NCBI GenBank assembly: GCA_948474755.1
Contig: CAOLHI010001289.1
Coordinates: forward strand, 310,001 to 374,000
Reading direction: 5' to 3'
DNA: 64,000 nucleotides
Source of the DNA: Ctenosaura bakeri
Lineage: Eukaryota > Chordata > Lepidosauria > Squamata > Iguanidae
Part shown: positions 24,401-36,400 of the stretch, piece after piece
Layout of the letters: the number at the start of each line of letters is the position of its first letter
How positions within the stretch are numbered: position 1 is the stretch's first letter
Notes under the pieces: model-generated
What the model saw: only the letters and a program-made list of their open reading frames with translations
Databases searched by the model: none
What the model was told of the DNA's origin: nothing
Position numbers and translations under genes: made by a program

Positions 24401-27400
24401 GATGTCGTCAGTACAGCAGCCGCCGGTACTGATGTGAGTGTTGTTTCCGGTTGGCTCAATGTAGAAGGTCGAGACATGACGGACTCTCCGGCTGCTTGAT
24501 CCCTTGCCCTTAGAGACTCCTCCCAACAGTGGGACTTTAGGTCGGATGAGTGATTCCGCAGGGTCTGGGCGGTAAAATCACGACAGATGGAGCAGGTCTT
24601 CACATTGTGATTCTCTCCGAGACAGAAGAGACACTCATTGTGGCCGTCTGACAGTGTGACCTTGCGACCACAAGTGATGCAAAATTTAAACAGAGCAGAC
24701 ATAGAAAGCCAAAGGAGTTGGAAAGAGAATCCAAGAGGGGGAAAACTCATGGAAGCAGCAGAGACGATTAAGGGTCAAAGAAGAAGGTCGAAGGAAGGGT
24801 CAAAGAAGTCCAAAAATACCAAATCCAAATTCTGAATACCAAAAGCCAAAGTGAAAAACCGAATTCCGAGTCAAATACCAATAAAAACAGTCCGAAGAAT
24901 AAGCCAAATAGCGCTGCTAAAGAAGAACCTTCCGTTCGCTAGGGCGGACGAGAAAGAACTGAGGAGAGACCGTTGGCTTGGCGGGCTGAGCATGCTCAGT
25001 ACAGGCATGGGGGAGGGGTTCCTGCCAAGCTGCTAAGCTCTGGAATCTTCCGAATGTTACGGCGCATGCGTAAAAACTCCCGGTGTGTGAGGCACAGAGA
25101 TCACGAAGAAAAACCTATGGATACTGTGGACTGGGGGGAAAAAGCCAAATAAATGAGTTCAAGAAAAAGTCAAGCCTGACGACTCACAAAAAGCCAAAAT
25201 GACTAAACTGAGGCTACAGTACTTTGGATATATGAGACAATGCAACTCATTAGAAAAGACAACAATTATAGGTAATATGAAAGAAAGCAGGAAATTGACA
25301 TTACTGGCAAAATGATTCAATCAAGGAAGCTACAGCCCTGAGTTTGCAAGGTCTTGCACAAGTGTCTTGGAGATCCACCATTCATAGAGACACCATAAGT
25401 TGAAGCTGACTTTATGGCAAATCTAGTCAAAACAGGTTTGCTTGCACACAGAGAGAGAAACAGCTAAACATTTCCACCACTATCACCAGAAAAAAAGGCT
25501 CAGCCATTTTATGCCAATTTCAAGTTTTGAGAAAGTTGTGAGTTCTAATATGAAATCTCCAGTATAACATGTGCCAAGTATCCACTTATGTGAAAAAAAA
25601 ATTTAATATTGGGACATATAGACATGTTGTACGACTGAGAGTCTACATAAAGAGGTTTGCCAATTCTCTGAAGCAGACAAAAAGAAACAGGCAGCAAAGA
25701 AATCAAAACTGGTTACAACATCATTTGAAGTCTGTCTACAAAAAGGTATTTTTCTTCCTTTCAGTATTTTTCTTCCTAGTTTAGGGACTTGTACAGATAT
25801 GTCACCAAACAGAAAATAATCTATGTAAGCAGATGCTTACATATAAATTTCTCTCTTCTACTTTTTCAAATCCTATAGAACCATTCCCACAAAGGCAACT
25901 ATGGCTGTGGGATTCTGGAAGACGTAGCCCTCAAAAGTGACTTTCCCAAGCTCTAAAAAGTTCCCCAAAAGTGAGCAAGAGTACACAGAAGTTCAGTCAG
26001 CCTTCCACATTTGTGCATTTCGCATTTGCAGATTTGATTATTCACAGATTATTTCCTGTCACCTCTGCTGCCTCCCTATGCCATTTTTAATAGGGACTGC
26101 AAGCCTCGTGAGACTGAGAAACTGCAAGCGAGGCTTGTAGGTCCCTATTAAAAATGGTATAGGACAGCAGTGGAGGTGGCAGTAAGCCCCACCAGTCACC
26201 CACTTCTGCCTTGTGAAGGAACTCTGATGCCTCAAAGGAATCCATGGTGGATTGAATATAGTGATCATAATTTTTGTGTGTTAAATATGGTTTGTGAGGG
26301 TCTAGAGTTATTCACAGTTTTTCCATTCTCAAGGGGGTCCTATGCCCCTAACCCTAGCGAATGTGGAAGGATGACTGTATATATTAAAATAACATTTCTA
26401 GAAACATTTATATTTTGATTTGACATACTTATTCATCTGTGGGTCAGACTTGGGGAAAACTGGGGGAAGTTGGTTTTACTGATTTGAAATAGAACTCTGC
26501 CAAATATAAGACTAACTGTACTGTCACTATCTCATCTTCACCTCTGGGTTTCTGGCAAAGTTTTATATCCTTTATAAACTGATTAAAAAGGAAGAACAAA
26601 ATTAACACCAAAAAATATGTTGATGTTTTATGTTCTGTATTTATATATGTATTTTAAAAGATGTATTAGTGAAGCAACAAGACAAATGTCCAACCATTTG
26701 CTGGAATGGCTGTAAATATTTTTGACAAACCAAATACCACAGGAATCTCAGCTCTTCCACAGAGGACAAAAATGTGACAACTGTCATTTTGAGTTGCATT
26801 TGTATACATTCCAAAAGTAAATCGTGAAAAGTTTTAATAGATTTCAGAGTTCAGACACTCATTTTCAAAAGCCAATGACAGCAAGCTTAAAATTAAATCT
26901 GTAGGTTTATAGTAGCAAGACTATAGTACACTACAGACAACTATTTTCTTGCAACAAACTTTTATAAAGGACTGTAAAACCACCTGCAAAATCCACAACC
27001 AGGTCTGCCAGAGCACCTATGCAATTTGATACAGCTTTCATGAGTATAAGCAAAATGCTTGGAAACTGCCATCTTGTGGACGCAGGTTTACATTACTTTT
27101 GCTGTTCTGTCTATATGTGCCTTCAAGTCATCTTCAACTTAGGGCGATGCCATGAATTTCACACTGTATTCTTAGGTAAGGAATTCTTAGAGGTAACTGC
27201 TAGCCTCAGGATTCCACTGGATGGAACCATGCCAGTTAAAAGTAGGATCATAGCATGTAATTGTGAGGTGTGAAAGTGCCTCTATACACAGAAAAGTATG
27301 CAACACTATTACCAACCTGCAGTTCTTCTAAGCGTTCCGAAAGGGGCAAATGATTCACTTCTATGCTGAATTCTTCTACAGTAGAATACAACTTTTGTTG

Positions 27401-30400
27401 CACTTCATTTCTGTGAAGAATCAAGTGCTGAATATCATCCTGTACAGAAGAAATGGATAAATCAGGAATCCACACCTGAAACTTTCTAATTTATAACAGA
27501 AGACAAGTGACTGGTGGGACACTTCTGCAGTGCAAAATAAGAAACGACAATTCAACTTCCATAGCATCATCCACTTGGGTAGGAAATCCATGGCACCGAT
27601 ACACCTTTCTTTTTAAAGTTTTAACCTTTATGTGAAGGACAGAGAAGCAAACTTCAAAACAACCACTATCTAGAAGGAAAAGGTTAAGCCTCCCCCAACA
27701 CTGGTCCCAATCCAAATCAAGGTCACCCACACTTACTACACAGCAACAAAAGTCTCTTAAATTGTACAATACATAATTAACAAAGAACAGGTTGCTTACC
27801 TGTAACTGTGGTTCTTCGAGTGGTCATCTGTGCCATCATACACTAGGAGCTTTAGCGCCTGCGCGGTAGCGTTCGGAAACTTCTAGAGCTTGTTCGCTTG
27901 GCGGGAACCCCTCCCCCACGCCGGTACTGCGCATGCTCCTCCCACCGAGCAACGGTCTCTCCTCAGTTCTGTCGTCCGCCGTAGAACCTACAGGGACCTG
28001 AGAAGAGGGGAGGAAGGGCAGGTGTGTATGATGGCACAGATGACCACTCGAAGAACCACAGTTACAGGTAAGCAACCTGTTCTTCTTCTTCGTGGTCTCT
28101 GTGCCTTCATACACTAGGAGACTGTGTAGCTTACCGGTCGGACGGTGGGTCAGGTCCTACAGCACGGAAGCCAACACCTCACGTCCAAACCGGGCATCTC
28201 TGCGCGACCTGCAGTTGAGCCTGTAGTGGCGCACGAAGGTCGATGGTTGGGACCAGGTCGCCACACGGCAGAGTTCATGCAGGTCAACTCCTCGCAGGAG
28301 GGCCGCAGAAGTAGCCACCGCTCTGGTGGAGTGGGCTCGAAGCAGGACTGGCGGAGGCTTCCTCGCGAGCTCATACGCCAGTTGAATAGTCCTCACCACC
28401 CATTTGGAGAAGCGCTGGGTGGACACTTTGAGGCCCTTCCGACGTCGCCCATAGCAAACGAAGAGATGCGGCGTCTGTCGGAAGGAAGCAGTCCTGTCCA
28501 TGTAGAAGGCCACGGCCCGACGCACGTCCAGGGAGTGGAGAGACCGCTCCAACGGTGTCGTCGGGTTCGGGAAGAAGGCAGGCAGGATGATGTCCTGGTT
28601 GAGATGGAAACTGGACACCACCTTAGGCAGGAACGAGATGTCAGGTCTCAGGACCACCTTGTCTCTGTGGAAGACCGTGAAGGGCTCATCGGATCGAAGA
28701 GCTGTGATCTCACCCGCTCGCCTCGCTGAGGTCACCGCTACCAGGAAGGCAGTTTTCATGGTCAGGAGCCTATCATCCGAGGTCGCCATCGGCTCGAAGG
28801 GCGGCTTTGTCAGCTGCGAGAGCACCAGCGAGAGGGACCACGGCGGTAGCGGCGGCGATACCGGCGGGTAGAGATGATGAAGTCCTTTCAGGAACCGCTT
28901 AACGGTATCGTTCCTGAAGAAGGCCGAGGCAGCCGACCGTGGCGGTTGGTATGCCACGATCGCGGAGAGATACACCTTCAGGGATGGAAACACCAGCCCC
29001 TGTTGCCGGAGGTGCAGGAGGAAATGCAGGACGGTAGAGAGCCCCGCGGGCGATACCGGCTCACTCCTCTCGTTAGCGAAGGTCAGGAAGCGTCGCCACT
29101 TGTATTGATAGTTGCGACGGGTGGATTCCTTCCTGGCCGCGACGAGGACGGTACCGAGCACGGGATCGTCTAGTGCGATATCCTCCAGGCATGGAGGGCC
29201 AGGCGTGGCAGGTCCGGATGGAGGACTCGGCCGCCGGAGTGGGAGAGCAGGTCCGGTGTCGGTGGCAACCGGAGCAGGTCGTCTCACGCGGCTTGTAGCA
29301 GGGGTGCGAACCAATGTTGCCTCGGCCAGTACGGGGCTACCAAGATCGCGTCGGCTCGGTCGGCGAGGATCTTCGATATCGTCCGGCCGAGCAGCGGGAA
29401 CGGCGGGAACGCGTAGAGGAGTTCCCCGGTCCACGGAAACTGGAAAGCGTCCCCGATGGAGGCACGATCGTGGCCCGCTCTGGAACAGAATCGGCGACAC
29501 TTCGCGTTTTCCCTGGTCGCGAAGAGGTCGATCGATGGTTCGCCCCAGCGGTCCCGAATCAGTCTGAACGCCTCTCCGGAGAGAGACCATTCGTGATGGG
29601 ATGAGGTGTCCCTGCTGAGGGCGTCTGCCGTGGTGTTCTCCTGCCCGGCCAGGTGAACCGCCACGGGATGCGTGTGCAGGCGAATGCACCATTCCCACAG
29701 GTCGAGCGCGATGTGGAGCAGGGTCGTGGAATGAGTCCGACCTTGTCTGTTGATGTAGCAGACGGCGGCGGTGTTGTCCGTCAGAATCAGGACCGTGCGC
29801 CCCGCCACGGTGTGGCGGAACGCCCGTAGGGCTTTCCAGACGGCGAGCAGCTCCAGCGCGTTGATATGGAGAGCGGTCTCGTCGTCGGTCCATCTGTCGC
29901 GGACTCTGAGATCGCCGCAGTGGGCACCCCATCCATACAGGGAGGCGTCGGTCGTTACCGTCACCTTCGGTGTCGGCTGTTGGAAAGGCATCCCTGACAT
30001 GAGATTGCGTCGCGACTGCCACCATCGGAGTGATGAGCGGACGTCTTCCGGCAGCTGCAGTCGGAGTGTCTGTTCGTCTCGCAGGGGGTCGAATATGCGG
30101 ACGAACCAGTGTTGAAGAGGTCTCGCTCTCAGCCTGGCGAGATATGTCACAGCGGTCGTTGCAGCCATGTAGCCCAAGAGCTGCTGGACGCTTCTCGCAG
30201 ATAATGTCGGGACCGTACGCGCGTGAGCGGCGGCCCGGATCAGGGTTTGGGCTCGAGACTCTGGTAAGTACGCCCTGGCGGAGGTCGAGTCGAGCGTCGC
30301 CCCGATGAAGTCCAAGATCCTCGCCGGCTCGAGGTGGGACTTCTTCGGATTCACCCGTAGACCAAGGCGGGTCAGGAGTGACAACGTCATGTGGACGTCG

Positions 30401-33400
30401 TGGTAAAGTCTCTGTTTGCAGGACGCCACCAACAGCCAATCGTCGAGGTAAGGAAAGACGGAAGCACCCTTCGTCCGCAGGAAGGATACCACCGGGGCCA
30501 TGCACTTGGTGAAGACCCTTGGGGCAGTCGAGAGTCCGAACGGCAGCACCTTGTACTGGTAACAGGTGTCGTCGACTGCGAAGCGGAGGTACCGTCTGTG
30601 CTGCGGGCGAATGGCGATATGGAAGTATGCGTCTCGGAGATCGATGGAGGCGAACCAGTCCCCTCGATGTAGGAAGGGCAGGATCGACGGTATCGTGACC
30701 ATCTTGAACCTTTTGGGGCGGATGTAGTAGTTCACCCCTCTGAGGTCTAGGATCGGCCGGAGGGTACCGTCGGCTTTCGGTACCGTGAAGTACCTGGAGA
30801 AGAAGCCGGTGGTCTTGGCCTCTTGCGGGAGCTGCTCGATCGCCCCTTTCTGGAGGAGGGATTGGATCTCTTCCAGGAGGGCCGGACTCGACGGCGTGGA
30901 ATAGTAAACGCCTCGAGGAGGAATATCGAGAAACTCGATGGCGTAGCCAAGACGGACGATGGAAAGCACCCAAGAGTCCGTAGTGACATACTGCCACTCC
31001 GCGAGATGTCGAGCAAGAGTCGGTCGGTCTCCGAGCGCTGATGGTAGGCTGAAGAGTGGGTATTGGTAGGTCCTGCCAGGCACGTCAAAACCGAGACTTT
31101 GTCTCGGAGGAGGACTTCTTGGACGAAGCCGGGCATCGCCTAATCGTGCGTCTGGCCGATGAGCCGGAGGACGGTCTCGACTGTCCAGACTGGGCCGAAC
31201 GCTGGAACGACGAGGTGGAAGATCGTCGCCAGGATGGGCGGAAGGTGGAGGTCCTGCGGGCTTGCGTGGCCGGCTGTAGCCCGATCTTCTTGGCGGTCAG
31301 CCTCGCCTTAACGAGATTGTCCAAAACTTCGTCTGTGGACGAATTGAATAGGCCCTCACCGTCGAAGGGGAGATCTTCAATCCTCCTTCTGGTGTCCTCC
31401 TGGATGTCGGCCGGCCGCAGCCAAGCATGGCGGCGCAGGCCGATGGATCCCGCCATGACCCGGGAGGCAATCTCCACTGCGTGCCTGGAGGAGGCCATCT
31501 GCTGCCGAGCGATGGAGATGGCCTCGTTGAAGATCACGGAGGAGGCTTGGCGGATGTCCTCCGGTACCGCCTCCATCGCCGGTTGCAGGCGATCGAGCAC
31601 CTTTTTCAGGTATGCCGCGAGGCAAGCCTGAGTGTTGGACAGCCTGATCTGCAAGGAGGCAGCTGAATAGAACCTTCTTGCATAGGCGTCCAACTTCCTG
31701 CCCTCTTTGTCCGGCGGGGTGGTGTGCTGCCTGCCGGAGCCTTTCGTCTGTGCCGACTCGACCACCACAGAGTTCGGTGCAGGGTGATTAAAGAGATAAC
31801 CGGCGTTATCCTTCTGCACCCTGTAGAGGTGTTCCAACCGCTGCGGTATCGGCTGAGCCGAGGCCGGCCTATCCCAGGCGGCCTTCACCAGTCTGGATAC
31901 CCGGGGCAGGAGAGGCAGCGGGGCCGCGGCAGGTCGCTTCTCCTCGAAGACGGAGAAGGCTGGATCGTCGTCCTCCGGCTCCGCATCGGCGATCTTAAGG
32001 CCGAGGGTAGTAGCCATGCGGAGCAGCATCGCAGAGAACTGGTGGACGTCCTCTGGAGCAGAATCTGGGATCGGGTCCCCGAATCCCAGCGGAGGAGACT
32101 CCTGGGAGGCCGCCTCAGACACCTCTGATTCCGCACTCGAGTCGTACGACTCTGAGGTCGGTGAGTCCTCTCGCCGCTCGCTTTCCGGCTCCTTCGCAGT
32201 CGCCACAGGTGTTGCCTTCCTAGGCTTCTCTGCAGCCGGGGCGGTGGTAGTAGCAGCGTCCCGCTTGGGCTGGCTGACTACTGACTTCACCTTCTTAGTG
32301 GTGACAGGGGTAGTCTGGCAGGCTGACGTCGTCGTAGCCCGCTCAGTCACCACCGACTCCGTAGGGCGTGTCGCCGTTGCCGTGACCCTAGGAGGTGGCG
32401 ATATCGCCCGATACCGAGGTGAAGGCTCCCTCGCCCTATGATATCGAGGAGAGGGAGAGCGGCTGAAGGAGCGGCGGTCCGACGGAGATCGGCTTCGGCG
32501 TCGACGGTACCGAGCCTCGTCCCCTCTAGGCGAGCGCGATTCGCGCTGTCGACGAGGTGACCGGGACCTCCGGAAGGTCTCCCAGCGACTCGGGCCACGA
32601 TGGTACCGATCCCGGTACGATGGCGAATGTGACCGATAAGAGGCCGGGCGCTCTCTCCATTCAGATTCCCTCGCGTACCTGGCCACGTAGGACGCCGAGG
32701 TGTATCTGGAGGCAGACGAGCGAGGTTGTTCCTCTCTTGTCTCCCTAGGAGGCGGCGAGGCCACCGGACGCTCGGAAGAGCGGGACCGGGACCGGAAGGA
32801 GGTCGAACGCCGCTCCGGAGAAGCAGAGGGCTCTCTCTGCTGCAGGTCGGCCGACCTGCGACGGCTAGGAGGGCGGTGGCGCTCCTCCACCAGGGTTGGA
32901 GGGTCTGCCACAGGCGAGTCCGGGCGCTGTTGGGGAACGTCCTCGATCTCATCATCCGAGAGATCGACAGACTCGCCTCGCCCTTTGGAAGGCTGCTGAG
33001 TAGGAGGAGGAGTAGGAGGTTGAACGTCCCCAGCCGGGGAGCGCTTCTTCTCCTTCTTCTTCTTCTTCTTCTCCTTCTCCTTGCCCTTGCCTCCGTCCGG
33101 AGCAGGGCGCTTTTTAGCAGGCGTCTCCGTCAGGGGAGCCTCAGCCTTCCTCGCCGTCGAGGATCCTTTCGCTGACTTGGCAGCCGCCGACAGCTTCGGG
33201 ATCCTCGGTAACGCCGAGATCGGCGTTTCGCCGGTACCGAGCCCGATACCGACGAGGTGGACGGAACGGCAGCCGCCGATACCGTCGATGGCGTGGTCGT
33301 CTTCTTGTCGGCCATCTTGGAAGTGGAGGTCTCGTCTATCGCCCGCAGAGACTGTTCCCAACAATAAGACTTGAGTCTCGCGGACCGGTTGCGGAGAGTT

Positions 33401-36400
33401 TGGGGAGTAAAATCCCGGCAAATTGGGCAAGTCCGGATGTTGTGGGACTCACCCAAACAGAAGAGACACTCCTTGTGGTTGTCGTTGAGGGCAACCTTGC
33501 GCCCGCAGGACACGCACTTCTTGAAGAGCGCGGACATAAGACGAAGAACGCCAAACTGCGAAAATCCGAAAAGACCAAAAGCCGAAGGGGGGTCCGAAAG
33601 AGAGGTCAGAGACAGTCCAAAAATCCGTAAAACCGTGAAACAGCAAGCCAAGCACAAAAGTGAGAGGAACAAACCAAAGAACCTTCCGTACGCGACGGCG
33701 GACGAGAAAGAACTGAGGAGAGACCGTTGCTCGGCGGGAGGAGCATGCGCAGTACCGGCGTGGGGGAGGGGTTCCCGCCAAGCGAACAAGCTCTAGAAGT
33801 TTCCGAACGCTACCGCGCAGGCGCTAAAGCTCCTAGTGTATGAAGGCACAGAGACCACGAAGAAGAACTTAATATATCATGCAATTTTTAACTTCTGAGG
33901 AACTGTTTAGAACATGACTCAGCTTACAATGGGCAGATCTGCCTGAGGAAGGCCTAAATTACCTCTCAGAATCAAATCAGGCCTGTAGAGTAATGACAGT
34001 GTTGGTAAAAGTTGTATAAAGGGTTGTAGATTTCTTCCTAACTCCTGGCTAAAATCACAGAGCCAGTGGTAGAAGATGTTAGAAAAACGACTAGCTTAAG
34101 AAGTGAATCTATCTTACCCTTTTTTCAAGAACTCAGGTTGAACAGATTTTGTTAACACAGAAGAAAAGTAAAGACACTTTTCAGTGGTTTTAATGTTCCA
34201 GATGCATCAATCCTGGTTTACCCATGCAAGCACATTCCAGCCTCACTGACCTGCTAGTTGAAGCATAAGAATACCCAGGCTGTTAAAATACCACTGAGGT
34301 CAGGGAGGGGGAAGAGAGGGGAAAAAATATGGGAAAGAAAAATAATCGGGAGAAGGTATTGGTCTCTATGCCTGGAGTTGGTATACCTTTACCCCCGCCC
34401 CAAGACCATTAGTGGTCATGGCAAAGCAAGAATGCTTTGGAGGGAAAGGGGGGACAAATATATATGTGGGTAGGGGGGGACAGATGGGGAGGGAGGGGAG
34501 GGGAGTGGGAAGGGGGAGTGGGAATGGGGAAGGGGGAAGGGAAGGGGAAGGGGAGCACTACACTAAAGAGCCAATGGGAAGTAGGATTAAGAGACTGGAA
34601 ATATGAAAAATGGAGAATAGACTGAGAGTATCAACATTAAATGTGAAAGGATTAGGGTCAATAATAAAGAGAAAAAGGACAGAATTGATATTAAAAAAAG
34701 ATAAGGCTGATATAATTTTTTTACAGGAGACACATGGAAAACGAGATAAAAAAAAATGAACTTAAATTGAATTGGGTTGCCACCTATGAGGAAGCATTTG
34801 GTACATCTAAATCAAGAGGAGTAGCAATTATAATTTCTAAAAGATGTAATTTCATTGTAATAAGTGTAAAGTTAGATGAAAAAGGTGGATATGTAATTAT
34901 ACAAGGTGAAATAGATGGAGAAATATATGTTATAGCAAATATTTATGCACCTAATGAGAAGCAAAAAGAGTGTTATGAAGAAATATTTAGTAAGATTAAA
35001 AATATGAAAGGAGATTATATAATAATGGCAGGCGATTTCAATATGGTGATGGATAGGTGGAAAGATAAATCGGATCCATTAATTAGAGACAGATATAATA
35101 ATATAACAATTTTAAATAAATTGGTGAGTAGAAATGAATTGATTGAAAGAGAGATTGCAAGAAACTCAAATATCTTGGTTAAATTACATACAGTTACAGC
35201 AATGGACAAAGAGTATGAAAAGATATGTTAAAGATTTTAAAGAATATACTAAATTCGAACAAATTATTATTCAAAGAGAAAATATGCAAGAAAATGAAAT
35301 ATTAAAGGGTATTACAAGTGAAATATATAAAATATTGGTAAAAGAACAAGAAGAGGATTATCTTAGAAAAATGTGGGAGGAAGAGACATCACAAAATATA
35401 GATATACAAGAATGGAGAAAAATTTGGAAACAACGTCATTTAAAAAAATTATCGATAAGAATAAAAGAGAACTATTATAAAATAGTTTGGAAATGGTATT
35501 TGACTCCAGTAAAACTAAATCAGATAGATGAGAAATATTCAAAATTATGCTGGAGAGGATGTCAAGAAATTGGTACATATATGCATATGTGGTGGAATTG
35601 TAATAAGATAATGGAATTTTGGCAAAAGGTTTTTAAAGAGATAAAAGAGATAATAGGAGTTGAGATACCAATATGTCCAAATATAGGGTTGTTGTCTATA
35701 TATAATAAGATTGAGTGTACCCAGGTTAATAATAGCAAAAAAATGGAAAACAAATGAAAAATTTCAAATAGAGGAATGGTATAAAGAAGAGTGGAAAATT
35801 GCAATTAATGATAAATTAACTTGTAGAATTGGATTTATGAAAGGTTTTGTAGAAGGGAATGATTTTGAAGAAATTTGGAAAATATTTTTGGAAAAAGCTT
35901 TGATAAGAGATGTTAAAGCTACCCTTTCACAAGAAGAATGGCAATTTTGGAAACTGGATTAAATAAAAAGTTGGCTCTGAGGGGTGGGTTTATTCACTTT
36001 TTTTGTTAATTATGTGGTGTATTGTTTAAACTGGATTTCTGTTGTTTAATTTTTTTTGTAAAACAAAAAAAAAGTAAGTGGAAACATAATCGGCTTTGGG
36101 GAGTGGGTTTACCTTTAGAGATAGTTTGATATGTTAACTAATAAGATTATGTATAGTAACAGCAATAGATTAAATGTAAGGGGAAAATATAGAATTAAGA
36201 ATGAAACTATTATAATAATAATGAGTATAATGAGAATGAGATCTAGAGATAGGTAACAAAAATATACAAGTAGTATGATATAGAACAAGCTGAATAAGTT
36301 TATGATTGTAATGGTATTAGAGAGAAATAATAATGTAAGCTTGTTTTGGTTGAAATTTCCTTGTTTCACTATTATGTGTATCACATGGTGTTTTGTTTTT

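Larger units (their letters stand above)
19015..25114 (-). mobile_element. DIRS-type retrotransposon, copy 2 (oldest and most diverged)
   Basis: 6.1 kb with the same layout as copies 1 and 3: 5' terminal repeat 25114-24957, gag, RT/RNase H, recombinase, ICR 19338-19245, 3' terminal repeat 19199-19015. It is bounded by AAC at both ends. Many CG positions of copies 1 and 3 read TG or CA here, the frames are broken in many places and gag differs strongly, so this is an older subfamily. It is in STK31 sense orientation, between the 27317-27439 and 17857-18039 exons. Confidence 0.95.
27786..33868 (-). mobile_element. DIRS-type retrotransposon, copy 3 (nearly intact)
   Basis: 6.08 kb, coding minus: 5' terminal repeat 33868-33711, gag 33537-31085, RT/RNase H 31083-29284, overlapping tyrosine recombinase ending at 28157, ICR 28118-28023, 3' terminal repeat 27970-27786. 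Both ends are AAC, and the empty site would read CAAAG-AAC-TTAATAT. The RT/RNase H and recombinase frames are open with expected active-site residues. Gag has a 1-nt shift near 33228. It is rich in CG dinucleotides against an AT-rich intron, consistent with a young insertion. It lies in STK31 sense orientation in the large intron between the 39264-39423 and 27317-27439 exons. Confidence 0.97.

Noticed and set aside
25937..26268. Overlapping open frames on both strands around 26060
   Set aside because: They share sequence because the MITE core is a palindrome; not genes.
27838..27970. DIRS ends as ordinary LTRs
   Set aside because: The ends are inverted, not direct, repeats, and there is no polypurine tract, tRNA primer site or target duplication.
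30391..32441. Plus-strand open frames of about 90-190 codons opposite RT and gag in copy 3
   Set aside because: Same explanation: antisense shadows of codon bias, with no motif or conservation of their own.
7487..33868. A CRISPR-like or tandem-duplication explanation for the three similar GC islands
   Set aside because: Each has its own flanks and AAC ends, and copy 2 is far more diverged, so they are separate insertions.
34412..34625. Gly-rich frames in the G tract
   Set aside because: Low-complexity translation of the L1 leader.
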